From: Clostridia bacterium | GTDB taxonomy: Bacteria > Bacillota > Clostridia > Christensenellales > CAG-1252 | Length of the DNA stretch: 28,774 nucleotides | NCBI GenBank assembly: GCA_017615495.1 | Contig: JAGAAA010000066.1 | Span: 1 to 28,774 of the forward strand | Direction of reading: 5' to 3' | In this document: positions 21,326 through 28,774 of the stretch, one piece after another | How positions within the stretch are numbered: position 1 is the stretch's first letter | Layout: each line of letters starts with the position of its first letter | Translations under genes and position numbers: made by a program | The notes under the pieces: generated by a model | The model's database searches: none | Told to the model about the DNA's origin: nothing | Seen by the model: the letters and a program-made list of their open reading frames with translations, nothing else

Positions 21326-21354
21326 AAATATATGATAGGAGGCGTTTAAAAGTG
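21326..21354 (-). promoter_or_regulatory. Candidate SigK-type promoter for the cysteine-containing gene
   Basis: Minus-strand CATATATTT (21334-21326) differs by one base from the SigK -10 pattern CATAnnnTA. An AC (21353-21352) lies 17 bases upstream, as in the short SigK -35 element. The patterns are loose, so chance is a real possibility. Confidence 0.3.
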
Positions 21355-21356
21355 TC

Positions 21357-21935
21357 TTAAATACGGTTTGAAATGGCGGAAAGCACCGCGTCGCGCCCGG
21401 CGCCCGTCAAAGAGGAAACGAGCAAGACTTCCTCTGGGCTTACTTCAAAGCCTTTGGCAACCACGTTCAAAGCGGCTTTCGCGGCGGATTTGGAAAGTTT
21501 GTCCGCCTTGGTTGCGACAAGCACGAAGGGAATCTGATAATAATTCAAATAAGAAGCGAGTTGAAGATCAAGGTCGGAAGGCTCGTGACGCACGTCCACG
21601 ATCAAAAAGACGAATTTAAGGTTTTTGCTTTGTTGCAAATAAAACTCAATGAGCCCTTTCCAAGCGTTTTTTTCCTTATCCGTGACCTTTGCGTAACCGT
21701 ACCCCGGGAGGTCCACCAAAAAGAGTTCCCCGCCGTTGACGGAAAAATAATTGAGCATACGCGTACGCCCCGGCTCGGAGGAGGAACGCGCAAGTTTCTT
21801 GCGATTGGTGAGCATATTGATAAACGAACTTTTGCCGACGTTGGATCTGCCAGCGATGGCGATTTCCGGCGCGTCCGCTTCAAACAGCTTTTTGGAGACG
21901 ATGCTCGTCACGTATTCCGCGTTTTTGATAATCAT
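21357..21935 (-). CDS. engB: Ribosome assembly GTPase EngB/YsxC
   Basis: TRAFAC-class GTPase of 192 residues that helps assemble the large ribosomal subunit. G1 loop G-R-S-N-V-G-K-S-S at 29-37; switch I P-G-R-T-R at 55-59; G3 D-L-P-G-Y-G at 75-80; G4 T-K-A-D near 141; G5 V-S-S-L-T-G near 174. Size and motifs are typical of YsxC/YihA. Its ATG overlaps the lon stop (ATGA, 21935-21932), reproducing the lon-ysxC pair of Bacillus and clostridia and implying coupled translation. Confidence 0.97.
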   Translation of the reverse strand: MIIKNAEYVTSIVSKKLFEADAPEIAIAGRSNVGKSSFINMLTNRKKLARSSSEPGRTRMLNYFSVNGGELFLVDLPGYGYAKVTDKEKNAWKGLIEFYLQQSKNLKFVFLIVDVRHEPSDLDLQLASYLNYYQIPFVLVATKADKLSKSAAKAALNVVAKGFEVSPEEVLLVSSLTGAGRDAVLSAISNRI

Positions 21936-24229
21936 AAGCCAAGCAAGATCTTATAGACTTCTTCGATGCGTTCAACGTATGTAAACTGCAATTGTTCGCG
22001 CAGCGTTTCGGGAATGGCGGTGACGTCCTTTTTGTTTTCCGCGGGAAGGATGACCTTTTTGATGCCGTTGCGAAGCGCAGCCACGCACTTTTCCTTGACG
22101 CCGCCGATGGGGATAACCCGCCCGACGAGCGAAAGCTCGCCCGTGATGGCGTAGTCACCTTTGACCGGCGTCCCGAGCATTGTGGAAAGGATCGCCGTGG
22201 AAATGGCGCATCCGGCGGAAGGCCCATCCTTGGGCACCGCGCCGTCCGGGAAATGCACGTGCAGATCTTTTTCGGAAAGATCGATCTCTTTGCCAAGTTT
22301 CTCCGTCGCGTACTCGCGCGCGTTGGAAAGCGCGATCTCCACCGATTCTTTCATCACGTTGCCAAGGTTGCCGGTGACGATCTTTTTATCCTTACCTTTC
22401 ATCAACAGGCTTTCAACGTCAAGCATTTCGCCGCCGTTTTCCGTCCAGGCAAGCCCGTGTACGACACCCACTCTATCTTGCAAGAAGGCGTCGGATTCGG
22501 TAAATTTGGGAATGCCGAGATATTCCTCGACGTCTTTTTCGTCCACGAGGACTTGTTCATCCTTTTCCACCACAGCAACGGCGGCTTTGCGAAGGATCTT
22601 GCCGATAAGTTGTTCCAAACGGCGCACGCCCGCTTCGCGGGTGTAAAAACGGATGATCTTGTCGATGGCAGCGTCGGTGATACTCACCTGCTCCGCCGAG
22701 AGATGATAGTTATTAAGTTGCTTGGGGATCAAGAATTTGACCGCAATAAGGTGTTTCTCCTCCGGAAGATAACTGCCGAGCTCAATGATCTCCATTCTGT
22801 CCAAAAGGGGCTTGGACATCGTTTGCAAGGTGTTTGCCGTGGTGATGAACATCACCTTGGACAAATCGAACGGGAGGTCGATATAATGGTCCTGATAAGT
22901 GGAGTTTTGCGCCGGATCCAAAACTTCCAAAAGCGCGTTAGAGGGGTCGCCCTTGTAATCGGCGCCAAGCTTGTCGATCTCATCCAAAAGGAAGACGGGA
23001 TTGGAAGTCCCCGCGTTTTTGATGCCGGCGATGATCCTACCCGGCATAGAACCGATGTAGGTACGACGGTGACCGCGGATCTCCGCTTCGTCGTGCACGC
23101 CGCCCAAACTTGCGCGAACGTACTTTCTGCCAAGAGCCCTTGCGATGGAAGCCGCGATGGAGGTTTTGCCCACGCCCGGAGGCCCCACCAAGCAAAGGAT
23201 GTTGGTCACGTTGCCATCACTGAGGTTATGTACGACGAGATACTCGATGATCCTATCCTTGACGTCCTGAATGCCGTAATGGTCCTCTTCGAGGACTTCG
23301 CGCGCACGCTTGATGTCGCGGTTTTCCTCGCTGAACTTGCCCCACGGCAAGGCTAAAACGGTGTCGATGTAATTCTTGCTGACAAAGCTTTCGGGGCTGC
23401 CCGCCTGCAAGGTCATCATTTTGTTGAGTTCCCGCGTGAGCTTATCCTTCACTTCATCCGAAGCGTTGAGCTCCGCAATGGCGTTTTCGTACTTAGCGCG
23501 CTCGTCGTCGCTGCCGTAAAGTTCCTCATTTACGACCTTAAGTTCCTCTCTGAGGTAATACTCGCGCTGGCTCTTTTCGATGTTGTCTTGAATTTTCTTT
23601 TCGATCTCTTCCTTGATCTTGTAGCGATCGAGTTGCACCCCTATCGCAACGGCAAGATGCTCCAAACGTTCGGAAAGTTTTTTGGCGTAAAACAAAAGAT
23701 TGGTATCCGCGTTTTTGAACGCCGGACCGAAAGAGTTGATCCAACGATCAGGGTCTTGCAGGAAAAACGGCGGGATCTCCTTGTAGATCTTGCCTTCCTT
23801 ATCCCCCGAAGCCAAGCGGGTCACCGACGTGCTGATGATGTTGGCGTACGCCGCGATGGTATCGTCGTCGCAATCTTTTTCGTAAGGGTAACTGACGAGT
23901 TTTGCGTAGTAAATGCCGTCCGAAAGAGAGATCTCTTCAAGCTTAACACGCATCAAGGAACGACCGATGACGGTATAAACGCCGTCATGCTCCTTGGTGT
24001 AATGGATCATGATCATCGTACCGATCAAACTGCCGTCGGGCAAACGGTCGGTGGTGGCGATGTTGGCGCCGCTCACGAGAAGAGAGGCGTACTTCTCCTC
24101 AAACATCGGCTTTTCGATATTGATCGCTACGTCGGTGTCGGGAAGGATCGCCTTTGAAAAACCCACCAAAACGGGATAAGAATCCTTGAGTGAGGTCTGC
24201 TCGCTTAAAGTGACGTCGTTTTCGCTCAT
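21932..24229 (-). CDS. lon: ATP-dependent protease Lon
   Basis: Cytosolic AAA+ serine protease of 765 residues that removes damaged and regulatory proteins. An N-terminal substrate domain (1-210) and coiled coil (about 205-270) precede the ATPase module. Walker A G-P-P-G-V-G-K-T is at 349-356, followed by V-F-L-L-D-E-I-D-K-L (Walker B), G-H-R-R-T-Y-I-G-S-M-P-G and G-V-R-R-L-E (sensor 2). The protease domain has P-K-D-G-P-S-A-G with Ser671 and G-G-V-K-E-K with Lys712 as the Ser-Lys dyad. No membrane segments, so LonA rather than LonB. Start: ATG at 24229 with GGAG 8-9 bases upstream. It lies 18 bases behind clpX. Confidence 0.98.
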   Translation of the reverse strand: MSENDVTLSEQTSLKDSYPVLVGFSKAILPDTDVAINIEKPMFEEKYASLLVSGANIATTDRLPDGSLIGTMIMIHYTKEHDGVYTVIGRSLMRVKLEEISLSDGIYYAKLVSYPYEKDCDDDTIAAYANIISTSVTRLASGDKEGKIYKEIPPFFLQDPDRWINSFGPAFKNADTNLLFYAKKLSERLEHLAVAIGVQLDRYKIKEEIEKKIQDNIEKSQREYYLREELKVVNEELYGSDDERAKYENAIAELNASDEVKDKLTRELNKMMTLQAGSPESFVSKNYIDTVLALPWGKFSEENRDIKRAREVLEEDHYGIQDVKDRIIEYLVVHNLSDGNVTNILCLVGPPGVGKTSIAASIARALGRKYVRASLGGVHDEAEIRGHRRTYIGSMPGRIIAGIKNAGTSNPVFLLDEIDKLGADYKGDPSNALLEVLDPAQNSTYQDHYIDLPFDLSKVMFITTANTLQTMSKPLLDRMEIIELGSYLPEEKHLIAVKFLIPKQLNNYHLSAEQVSITDAAIDKIIRFYTREAGVRRLEQLIGKILRKAAVAVVEKDEQVLVDEKDVEEYLGIPKFTESDAFLQDRVGVVHGLAWTENGGEMLDVESLLMKGKDKKIVTGNLGNVMKESVEIALSNAREYATEKLGKEIDLSEKDLHVHFPDGAVPKDGPSAGCAISTAILSTMLGTPVKGDYAITGELSLVGRVIPIGGVKEKCVAALRNGIKKVILPAENKKDVTAIPETLREQLQFTYVERIEEVYKILLGL

Positions 24230-24247
24230 CTTAGGTACTCCAAAAAA

Positions 24248-25486
24248 TTACGCCGTTTTCTTATAAACGACCGTCGGCGCCGCGATCTTCTTGATCGCAT
24301 CTGCGGTAATGATAACTTTTTCCACGTCGGAAGAGCCGGGGATCTTGTACATAACGTCAAGCATCACGTCTTCCAAAATGCAACGAAGCCCGCGCGCGCC
24401 CGTTTTAAGAGCGATCGCCTTTTTTGCAACTTCGCTGATCGCGTCTTTTTCAAAATCGAGGTCAACGTGGTCAAAGCCGAACAACTTCTTGTACTGTTTG
24501 GTCAACGCATTTTTGGGCTCGGTCAAAATTTTGATCAAAGCGGTTTCGTCCAAAGCGTTGAGCCCTACCACGATGGGCACCCTGCCCACGAATTCGGGGA
24601 TCAAACCGTACTTGATAAGATCATCGGGTTGAACGTCCTTGATCATATCGGCATAGCCGCTTTCCGTTTTTGCGGCAACGGACGCGCCGAAACCGAGGCC
24701 GGTGGTGGACTTGCGCTTATCAACGATCTTATCCAAACCGACGAAAGCGCCGCCGCAAATAAACAGGATGTTGGTCGTATCGATCTGCAAGCACTCTTGT
24801 TGCGGATGTTTTCTGCCGCCCTGCGGGGGCACGCTGGCAACGGTGCTTTCGATGATCTTCAAAAGGGCTTGCTGCACCCCTTCGCCGCTGACGTCGCGAG
24901 TGATGCTTACGTTCTCACTCTTGCGGGAGATCTTGTCGATCTCGTCGATATAGACGATGCCGCGCTCCGCGAGCTTGATGTCGTAATTTGCCGCTTGGAT
25001 CAACTTCAAAAGGATGTTTTCCACGTCTTCGCCAACGTAACCGGCCTCGGTAAGAGTGGTTGCGTCCGCCACGGCGAACGGCACGTTCAAGATGCCCGCC
25101 AACGTTTTGGCGAGAAGGGTCTTGCCGCTGCCCGTCGGGCCAAGCAAAAGAACGTTGCTCTTTTCCAAAACAACGCCGTCGGAAGAATCCATCTTTTTGT
25201 TGATGCGCTTATAGTGGTTGTACACGGCGACGGAAAGAGTCTTTTTGGCTTCTTCCTGCCCAACGATGTACTCGTCAAGCTTTTCCTTGATCTCACGCGG
25301 AGTGGGAAGTTCGTCTTCTTTGAAGACGGGCTTCTCCCCCACCTCGCCGCGCAAAATATCGTTGCAAGCGCGCACGCATTCGTCACAGATAAACACGCCG
25401 GTCTTGCTACCGATCATCCTGCGGACTTCGCCGGAACGCTTTTGGCAAAAAGCGCATACGTTTTGTTCTTCGATTCTAACTGACAT
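24248..25486 (-). CDS. clpX: ATP-dependent Clp protease ATP-binding subunit ClpX
   Basis: AAA+ unfoldase that feeds substrates to ClpP; 412 residues from the chosen start. The N-terminal zinc-binding domain has C-x2-C (11, 14) and C-x2-C (34, 37). Walker A G-P-T-G-S-G-K-T is at 116-123, then A-D-A-T-T-L-T-E-A-G-Y-V-G-E-D-V, Walker B V-Y-I-D-E-I-D-K-I and G-A-R-G-L-R (sensor 2). The ClpP-docking loop reads L-G-F instead of the usual I-G-F, a mild change. The ATG at 25486 follows GGAGG (25495-25491) by four bases. A TTG at 25501 is in frame but overlaps the clpP stop and contains the binding site. Confidence 0.97.
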   Translation of the reverse strand: MSVRIEEQNVCAFCQKRSGEVRRMIGSKTGVFICDECVRACNDILRGEVGEKPVFKEDELPTPREIKEKLDEYIVGQEEAKKTLSVAVYNHYKRINKKMDSSDGVVLEKSNVLLLGPTGSGKTLLAKTLAGILNVPFAVADATTLTEAGYVGEDVENILLKLIQAANYDIKLAERGIVYIDEIDKISRKSENVSITRDVSGEGVQQALLKIIESTVASVPPQGGRKHPQQECLQIDTTNILFICGGAFVGLDKIVDKRKSTTGLGFGASVAAKTESGYADMIKDVQPDDLIKYGLIPEFVGRVPIVVGLNALDETALIKILTEPKNALTKQYKKLFGFDHVDLDFEKDAISEVAKKAIALKTGARGLRCILEDVMLDVMYKIPGSSDVEKVIITADAIKKIAAPTVVYKKTA

Positions 25487-25497
25487 CCTGCCTCCGA

Positions 25498-26103
25498 TCA
25501 ACGGTTATAATAGATCTTGTCGATCAATCCGTACTCAAGCGCCTGATCAGCCGTCATAAAGTTGTCGCGCTCGGTGTCTTGGCAAACCTTTTCGTAGGGT
25601 TGCCCGCTCCTCTCGCTCAAGATGGTGTTCAAACGCTGCTTGTTGCGAAGGAGGTTCTTGGTGTAAATTTCAATATCTGTCGCCGGACCCGAAAGACCGC
25701 CGGAGATCAAAACCTGATGGATCATGATCTCGGAATTGGGAAGCGCATAGCGCTTGCCCTTCGCGCCGGAAGCAAGGATCAACGCGCCCATGCTCATGGC
25801 GCTGCCGATGCAAATAGTGTTGACGTCGCACTTGATGTAATTCATCGTGTCGATGATCGCCAAACCGTCGTTGACGCTGCCGCCCGGGCTGTTGATATAA
25901 AGGAAGATATCCTTCGAGGGATCCTTCGCTTCCAAATAGATCAATTGTGCGATCACAAGGTTTGCCACTTCCGAACTGATGGGGCCGGAAAGGAAAATGA
26001 TGCGATCCTCAAGCAAACGAGAGTAAATATCGTAAGACCTTTCCCCACGAGTGGTTTGGTCAACAACCATAGGAATTACCAAATTTGAATTTTTCTTTTC
26101 CAT
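25498..26103 (-). CDS. clpP: ATP-dependent Clp protease proteolytic subunit ClpP
   Basis: Serine protease of 201 residues that forms the 14-mer chamber. Catalytic triad by motif: Ser104 in G-S-A-M-S-M-G-A, His129 in E-I-M-I-H-Q, Asp180 in E-R-D-N-F-M-T-A-D. The oxyanion segment S-P-G-G-S-V is at 72-77. The residue just before the catalytic Ser is Met, where most ClpP have Ala (GMAASMGA). The N-terminus starts L-V-I-P-M-V-V, the usual mature start region with a short propeptide. ATG at 26103 with GAGGT seven bases upstream. It sits between tig and clpX in the classical order; no terminator is seen in the 45-base gap after tig. Confidence 0.97.
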   Translation of the reverse strand: MEKKNSNLVIPMVVDQTTRGERSYDIYSRLLEDRIIFLSGPISSEVANLVIAQLIYLEAKDPSKDIFLYINSPGGSVNDGLAIIDTMNYIKCDVNTICIGSAMSMGALILASGAKGKRYALPNSEIMIHQVLISGGLSGPATDIEIYTKNLLRNKQRLNTILSERSGQPYEKVCQDTERDNFMTADQALEYGLIDKIYYNR

Positions 26104-26148
26104 AGTTCTACCTCGCTTTTTATTTTATTGACAGATCGACGCCGATTA

Positions 26149-27495
26149 TTACTTGATGTTGTTGTTATCCGAAAGGAATTTGATGAGCTTATCCGTCATC
26201 AAGGTATTCAAGATGTAATCAGCCTCGTCCTGCGACATATTGCGTCTGTAGTCGCCCGCTTTCTTGCCTGCGGAAGCAGCCCTGACTTCGATCGCCGCGT
26301 CAAAATCAGCCTGCGTGACTTGAATGTTTTCTTTTTCGACGACGTAATTCATGATGAAACGAGTAATTTCACGTTCCTTCGCCTCCGCTTTGTAACCTTC
26401 GATCATATCCGCCTCGGTCTTGCCGATATACTGCATATAGGTAGCGAAGGGGATTCCTTGGCTTTCCATGCGGGTCTTCATATCTTGAAGCATACGATAA
26501 GCGCGGTTTTCGATGAGGGCTTCGGACATCTCGATCGGGTTGGCCTTCACGATGGTTTCGATGATGCGGTTGGAAGTTGCGATCTCGGCGTTTTTGACTT
26601 CGCGCTCTTCCGCCTTCTTGCGGACGTCCTCTTTGTAAGCGTCGAAGGTGTCGAACTCGCTGACGTCCTTAGCGAAATCGTCGTCAAGTTCGGGGAGCAC
26701 CTTTTCACTGATGGAATTGACTTTGCAAGCAAACACCGCTTCCTTGCCGGCAAGATTCTCCGCGTGATAATCCTCGGGGAACTTTACGACCACGTCTTTG
26801 GAGTCGCCCGCCTTGGTGCCGACGAGTTGATCCTCAAAACCGGGGATAAAGCTGCCGCTGCCAAGCACGAGGTTTTGCTTTTCCGCCGTGCCGCCGTCAA
26901 ACTTGACGCCGTCGATGGAACCGCTGTAGTCAAGGTTGAGTTGGTCGCCGTTTTTGGCTACGCGCTCAACGGCGTTCCAATACCCTGCTCTGTCACGCGC
27001 CGCAGCGATCTCCCTTTCCACCGCGCCGTCCACGTCGGGAATGACCTTTTCGATGTCAAGACCGGTGTACTTAAGGTCGGTAACTTCGGGGAGATAAGCG
27101 ACGGTAAGGCTGAACTCCACCTTGCCGTTTTCGAGTTTGGAAACGTCAAGCGCGGGGCGCATCGCCAAACGCTCGGCATTGATGGTTTTGGTTTCCATCA
27201 AAGCGTTGTAGATCTCGTTGACGACAACTTCTTCGGTGTCGGCGACAAAGACGTCTTTGCCGTAATTGTTTTCAATAACCGAACGCGGGGCGTGACCCTT
27301 TCTGAAGCCAAGCACGTTGAACTTGCCCTTGTTGGCAATAAACGCGCAATCGGAACAAACGTTCCACAGGTCGCCGTCGACGACAAAAGAATAGACCTCG
27401 GTCAAAGGGGACTTTTTCAACTCGTAAGGAAGGTCGAATTCCTTGGTGTCTTTACCGCATTTGACGGATACTTTTAAAATGTTTTGGTTGCTCAT
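26149..27495 (-). CDS. tig: Trigger factor
   Basis: Ribosome-associated chaperone and peptidyl-prolyl isomerase, 448 residues. The ribosome-binding signature G-F-R-K-G-H-A-P-R is at 63-71; in E. coli it is near residue 44, so this N-terminal domain carries about 20 extra residues. A C-S-D-C pair (47-50) lies just before the signature, which I do not remember as a family feature. The FKBP-type domain spans about 180-270 (D-Y-S-G-S-I-D-G-V-x-F-D-G-G-T-A-E, G-S-G-S-F-I-P-G-F-E-D-Q-L-V-G). The helical C-terminal cradle follows. The ATG at 27495 has CGGAGG seven bases upstream. It heads the run tig-clpP-clpX-lon-engB and has its own promoter. Confidence 0.96.
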   Translation of the reverse strand: MSNQNILKVSVKCGKDTKEFDLPYELKKSPLTEVYSFVVDGDLWNVCSDCAFIANKGKFNVLGFRKGHAPRSVIENNYGKDVFVADTEEVVVNEIYNALMETKTINAERLAMRPALDVSKLENGKVEFSLTVAYLPEVTDLKYTGLDIEKVIPDVDGAVEREIAAARDRAGYWNAVERVAKNGDQLNLDYSGSIDGVKFDGGTAEKQNLVLGSGSFIPGFEDQLVGTKAGDSKDVVVKFPEDYHAENLAGKEAVFACKVNSISEKVLPELDDDFAKDVSEFDTFDAYKEDVRKKAEEREVKNAEIATSNRIIETIVKANPIEMSEALIENRAYRMLQDMKTRMESQGIPFATYMQYIGKTEADMIEGYKAEAKEREITRFIMNYVVEKENIQVTQADFDAAIEVRAASAGKKAGDYRRNMSQDEADYILNTLMTDKLIKFLSDNNNIK

Positions 27496-27526
27496 GATTA
27501 TTCCTCCGTATAGAATTGCAAAATAA

Positions 27527-27556
27527 ATAATAACATAAATATATTCCCGCTTGCAA
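27527..27556 (-). promoter_or_regulatory. tig promoter
   Basis: Minus-strand TTGCAA (27556-27551) and TATTAT (27532-27527), spacing 18. Expected start near 27520, about 25 bases before the tig ATG. I see no CIRCE or CtsR-type operator here, so heat-shock control is not supported. Confidence 0.6.
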
Positions 27557-27581
27557 CTATTTTCGTTTTATTCTTGATAAT
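27551..27581 (+). promoter_or_regulatory. Possible rqcH promoter sharing the TTGCAA box
   Basis: The self-complementary TTGCAA at 27551-27556 can also be read rightward, with GATAAT at 27576-27581. Spacing of 19 is long, so this is weak. Confidence 0.3.
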
Positions 27582-27609
27582 AATAACGCCCGTGTGCTAA
27601 AATTCAGAT

Positions 27610-28774
27610 ATGCCAAGCGATTATATCACTTTAAACGCCGTCGCTGAGGAGCTTAACGCCAAACTCGCGGGCGGTAAAATACGCCGGATATGCCAGCCGG
27701 AAAAGGATGAGATCACCGTCAGCGTCTACAACGGACGGACCAATCTTCTTCTTGTGATCAGCGCCAATCCCAACAGTCCGCGCATTCATTTGACCACCGT
27801 CAAAAAGGAAAATCCGTACGCCGCCCCGCCCCTCTTGATGATCCTCAGAAAGCACGTGGGCTCGGCTGTCATTAAAGAAGTAAAGACCATCGCGAACGAC
27901 CGCATCGTTGAGATCCGTTTATCCGCCAGGAACGAGATGTTTGACGACGAAGAATTCTTCCTCGTTTGCGAACTGATGGGCAGGTACAGCAATTTAATAT
28001 TGCTGAACAAGGAGCGCCGCGTGTTGGACTCCTTGTATAAGCTCATTCCGGATGAAAAGCAAAAACGACAAATCATGATCGGCGCGAGGTACCTCCCGCC
28101 CGAACAAAACAAACCTTTTATCGGTGACGAAGGGGCTGTTTCCGCCCTGCTTAGCTCCGTTGAAACGACGGGATACAAGGACGTCCTCGTCAAAGGGGTT
28201 GCGGGCGCTTCCGTCCCAACGGCTAAGACCATTTTGCAGATCGCGTCGGAAAACGGCTCCCTCACCCCCGAAGGGGTGGCGCGAGTAGCAAAGGCTTTTT
28301 GCAACCTTCCTTCTTCCCCCTATTACTATCCTTGCGTCTCGACGTCTCCGATGGACTTTTACCCCTATCATTACCCCTTTGCGCCTGTGGAAAAACGGGA
28401 TTCCTTAAACGATTCCGCCGACGAGGTCTATTCCTCCGCCGACAGAGAATCTCGCGTTAAGGCAGCGACAAAAGCCCTTGAACACGCCTTGAATCTCGCC
28501 GTGAAAAAAGCGAAAAATTCCATTGACGTCATTTCGGAAAAGATCAAGGACGAAAGCAAAGCCGAAGAGATACGCATTTTTGCGGAGCTCATCACAAGCA
28601 ATCTTTACAAGATCAAGCCGCGTGACCGCGAAGTGACGGTTTTCGATTACTACGCCAACTGCGAACGCACCATCCGGCTTGACCCCATCCTTCGCCCCAA
28701 CGAGTACGCGCAAAAGCTTTTTAAGCGTTATCAAAAGCTTAAACGCGGCGCGGAGATCAACCAAGCGATGCTGA
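27610..28774 (+). CDS. rqcH: Rqc2-type ribosome quality control protein RqcH (NFACT/FbpA family), N-terminal part
   Basis: The frame is open from the ATG at 27610 to the window end (388 residues); the C-terminal NFACT-R domain is cut off. In Bacillus, RqcH binds stalled large ribosomal subunits and recruits alanyl-tRNA to add poly-alanine tails, marking chains for ClpXP. Visible here: an NFACT-N domain with the Asp97-Arg98 pair (A-N-D-R-I), which is essential in Bacillus RqcH and at the same numbers; C-E-L-M-G-R-Y-S-N-L-I-L at 120-131; a coiled-coil entry near 283; E-L-I-T-S-N-L-Y-K-I-K near 330; then L-D-P-I-L-R-P-N-E-Y-A-Q-K-L-F-K-R-Y. Older annotation calls this family fibronectin-binding. 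No ribosome binding site is evident. It diverges from tig. Confidence 0.95.
   Translation, partial: MPSDYITLNAVAEELNAKLAGGKIRRICQPEKDEITVSVYNGRTNLLLVISANPNSPRIHLTTVKKENPYAAPPLLMILRKHVGSAVIKEVKTIANDRIVEIRLSARNEMFDDEEFFLVCELMGRYSNLILLNKERRVLDSLYKLIPDEKQKRQIMIGARYLPPEQNKPFIGDEGAVSALLSSVETTGYKDVLVKGVAGASVPTAKTILQIASENGSLTPEGVARVAKAFCNLPSSPYYYPCVSTSPMDFYPYHYPFAPVEKRDSLNDSADEVYSSADRESRVKAATKALEHALNLAVKKAKNSIDVISEKIKDESKAEEIRIFAELITSNLYKIKPRDREVTVFDYYANCERTIRLDPILRPNEYAQKLFKRYQKLKRGAEINQAML

Noticed and set aside
21992..23356. Long plus-strand open frame (454 codons) across lon
   Set aside because: It mirrors lon on the opposite strand, with no family motif or ribosome binding site; lon has all catalytic residues.
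26128..27477. Long plus-strand open frame (449 codons) across tig
   Set aside because: It is an antisense shadow of trigger factor; the minus-strand frame has the GFRKG signature and a good ribosome binding site.
1..28774. CRISPR arrays, tRNA genes, insertion sequences, prophage or attachment sites
   Set aside because: No regularly spaced long repeats, cloverleaf-like sequences, transposase motifs or terminal repeats were seen; all intergenic stretches are shorter than 300 bases except the one filled by rnpB.

Overview
The window looks like chromosomal DNA of an endospore-forming member of the Clostridia, probably an uncultured gut-type lineage. The reasons are the run spoIIGA-sigE-sigG-ylmC-nrdR behind ftsA-ftsZ, an intact sigK, a SpoVD-type penicillin-binding protein inside the division/cell-wall (dcw) cluster, an A-type RNase P RNA, and a tig-clpP-clpX-lon-engB run. 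MurE carries the DNPR signature of meso-diaminopimelate ligases, so the peptidoglycan is probably DAP-type. I cannot name a genus from the sequence.

Layout, left to right. At the left edge is the N-terminal part of a large cyclic beta-1,2-glucan synthase-like protein (minus strand, cut by the window). Divergent from it is rnpB (plus strand), with a clear promoter and terminator. From about 1.4 to 27.5 kb every protein gene is on the minus strand, so transcription runs right to left. Read in transcription order these are: tig, clpP, clpX, lon, engB (protein folding and turnover, ribosome assembly GTPase); a cysteine-containing protein of unknown function; a metallophosphoesterase with a terminator behind it; then mraZ, rsmH, an unusual single-pass membrane protein in the ftsL slot, spoVD, murE, mraY, murD, ftsW/spoVE, murA, ftsQ, ftsA, ftsZ; spoIIGA, sigE, sigG, ylmC; nrdR, an RluA-family pseudouridine synthase; and sigK. 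At the right edge, divergent from tig, is the first two thirds of rqcH (NFACT/FbpA family) on the plus strand.

The genes form three linked programmes: precursor synthesis and septation (dcw), commitment of the mother cell and forespore to sporulation (SpoIIGA/SigE, SigG, SigK), and protein quality control (Tig, ClpXP, Lon, RqcH). Many gene pairs overlap by ATGA or sit within 25 bases, which points to translational coupling. Several start codons are better read as TTG or GTG (mraZ, mraY, spoVD, murE).

The most interesting signals are regulatory. A full-consensus NrdR box (ACACAATATATAGTGT, 19756-19771) lies about 120 bases upstream of mraZ, and a near-consensus box lies on the nrdR promoter itself. 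Each has a degenerate partner 31 or 32 bases away, which is the usual spacing of tandem NrdR boxes. This suggests a link between deoxynucleotide status and the division/wall operon. The same leader carries GTGG direct repeats with 10-base period in three places, as expected of MraZ operators. A perfect TTGACA-17-TATAAT promoter drives ftsA-ftsZ, and a SigF-type promoter overlaps the sigE stop codon in front of sigG. murF and murG are missing from the cluster. I see no tRNA, CRISPR array, insertion sequence or prophage.
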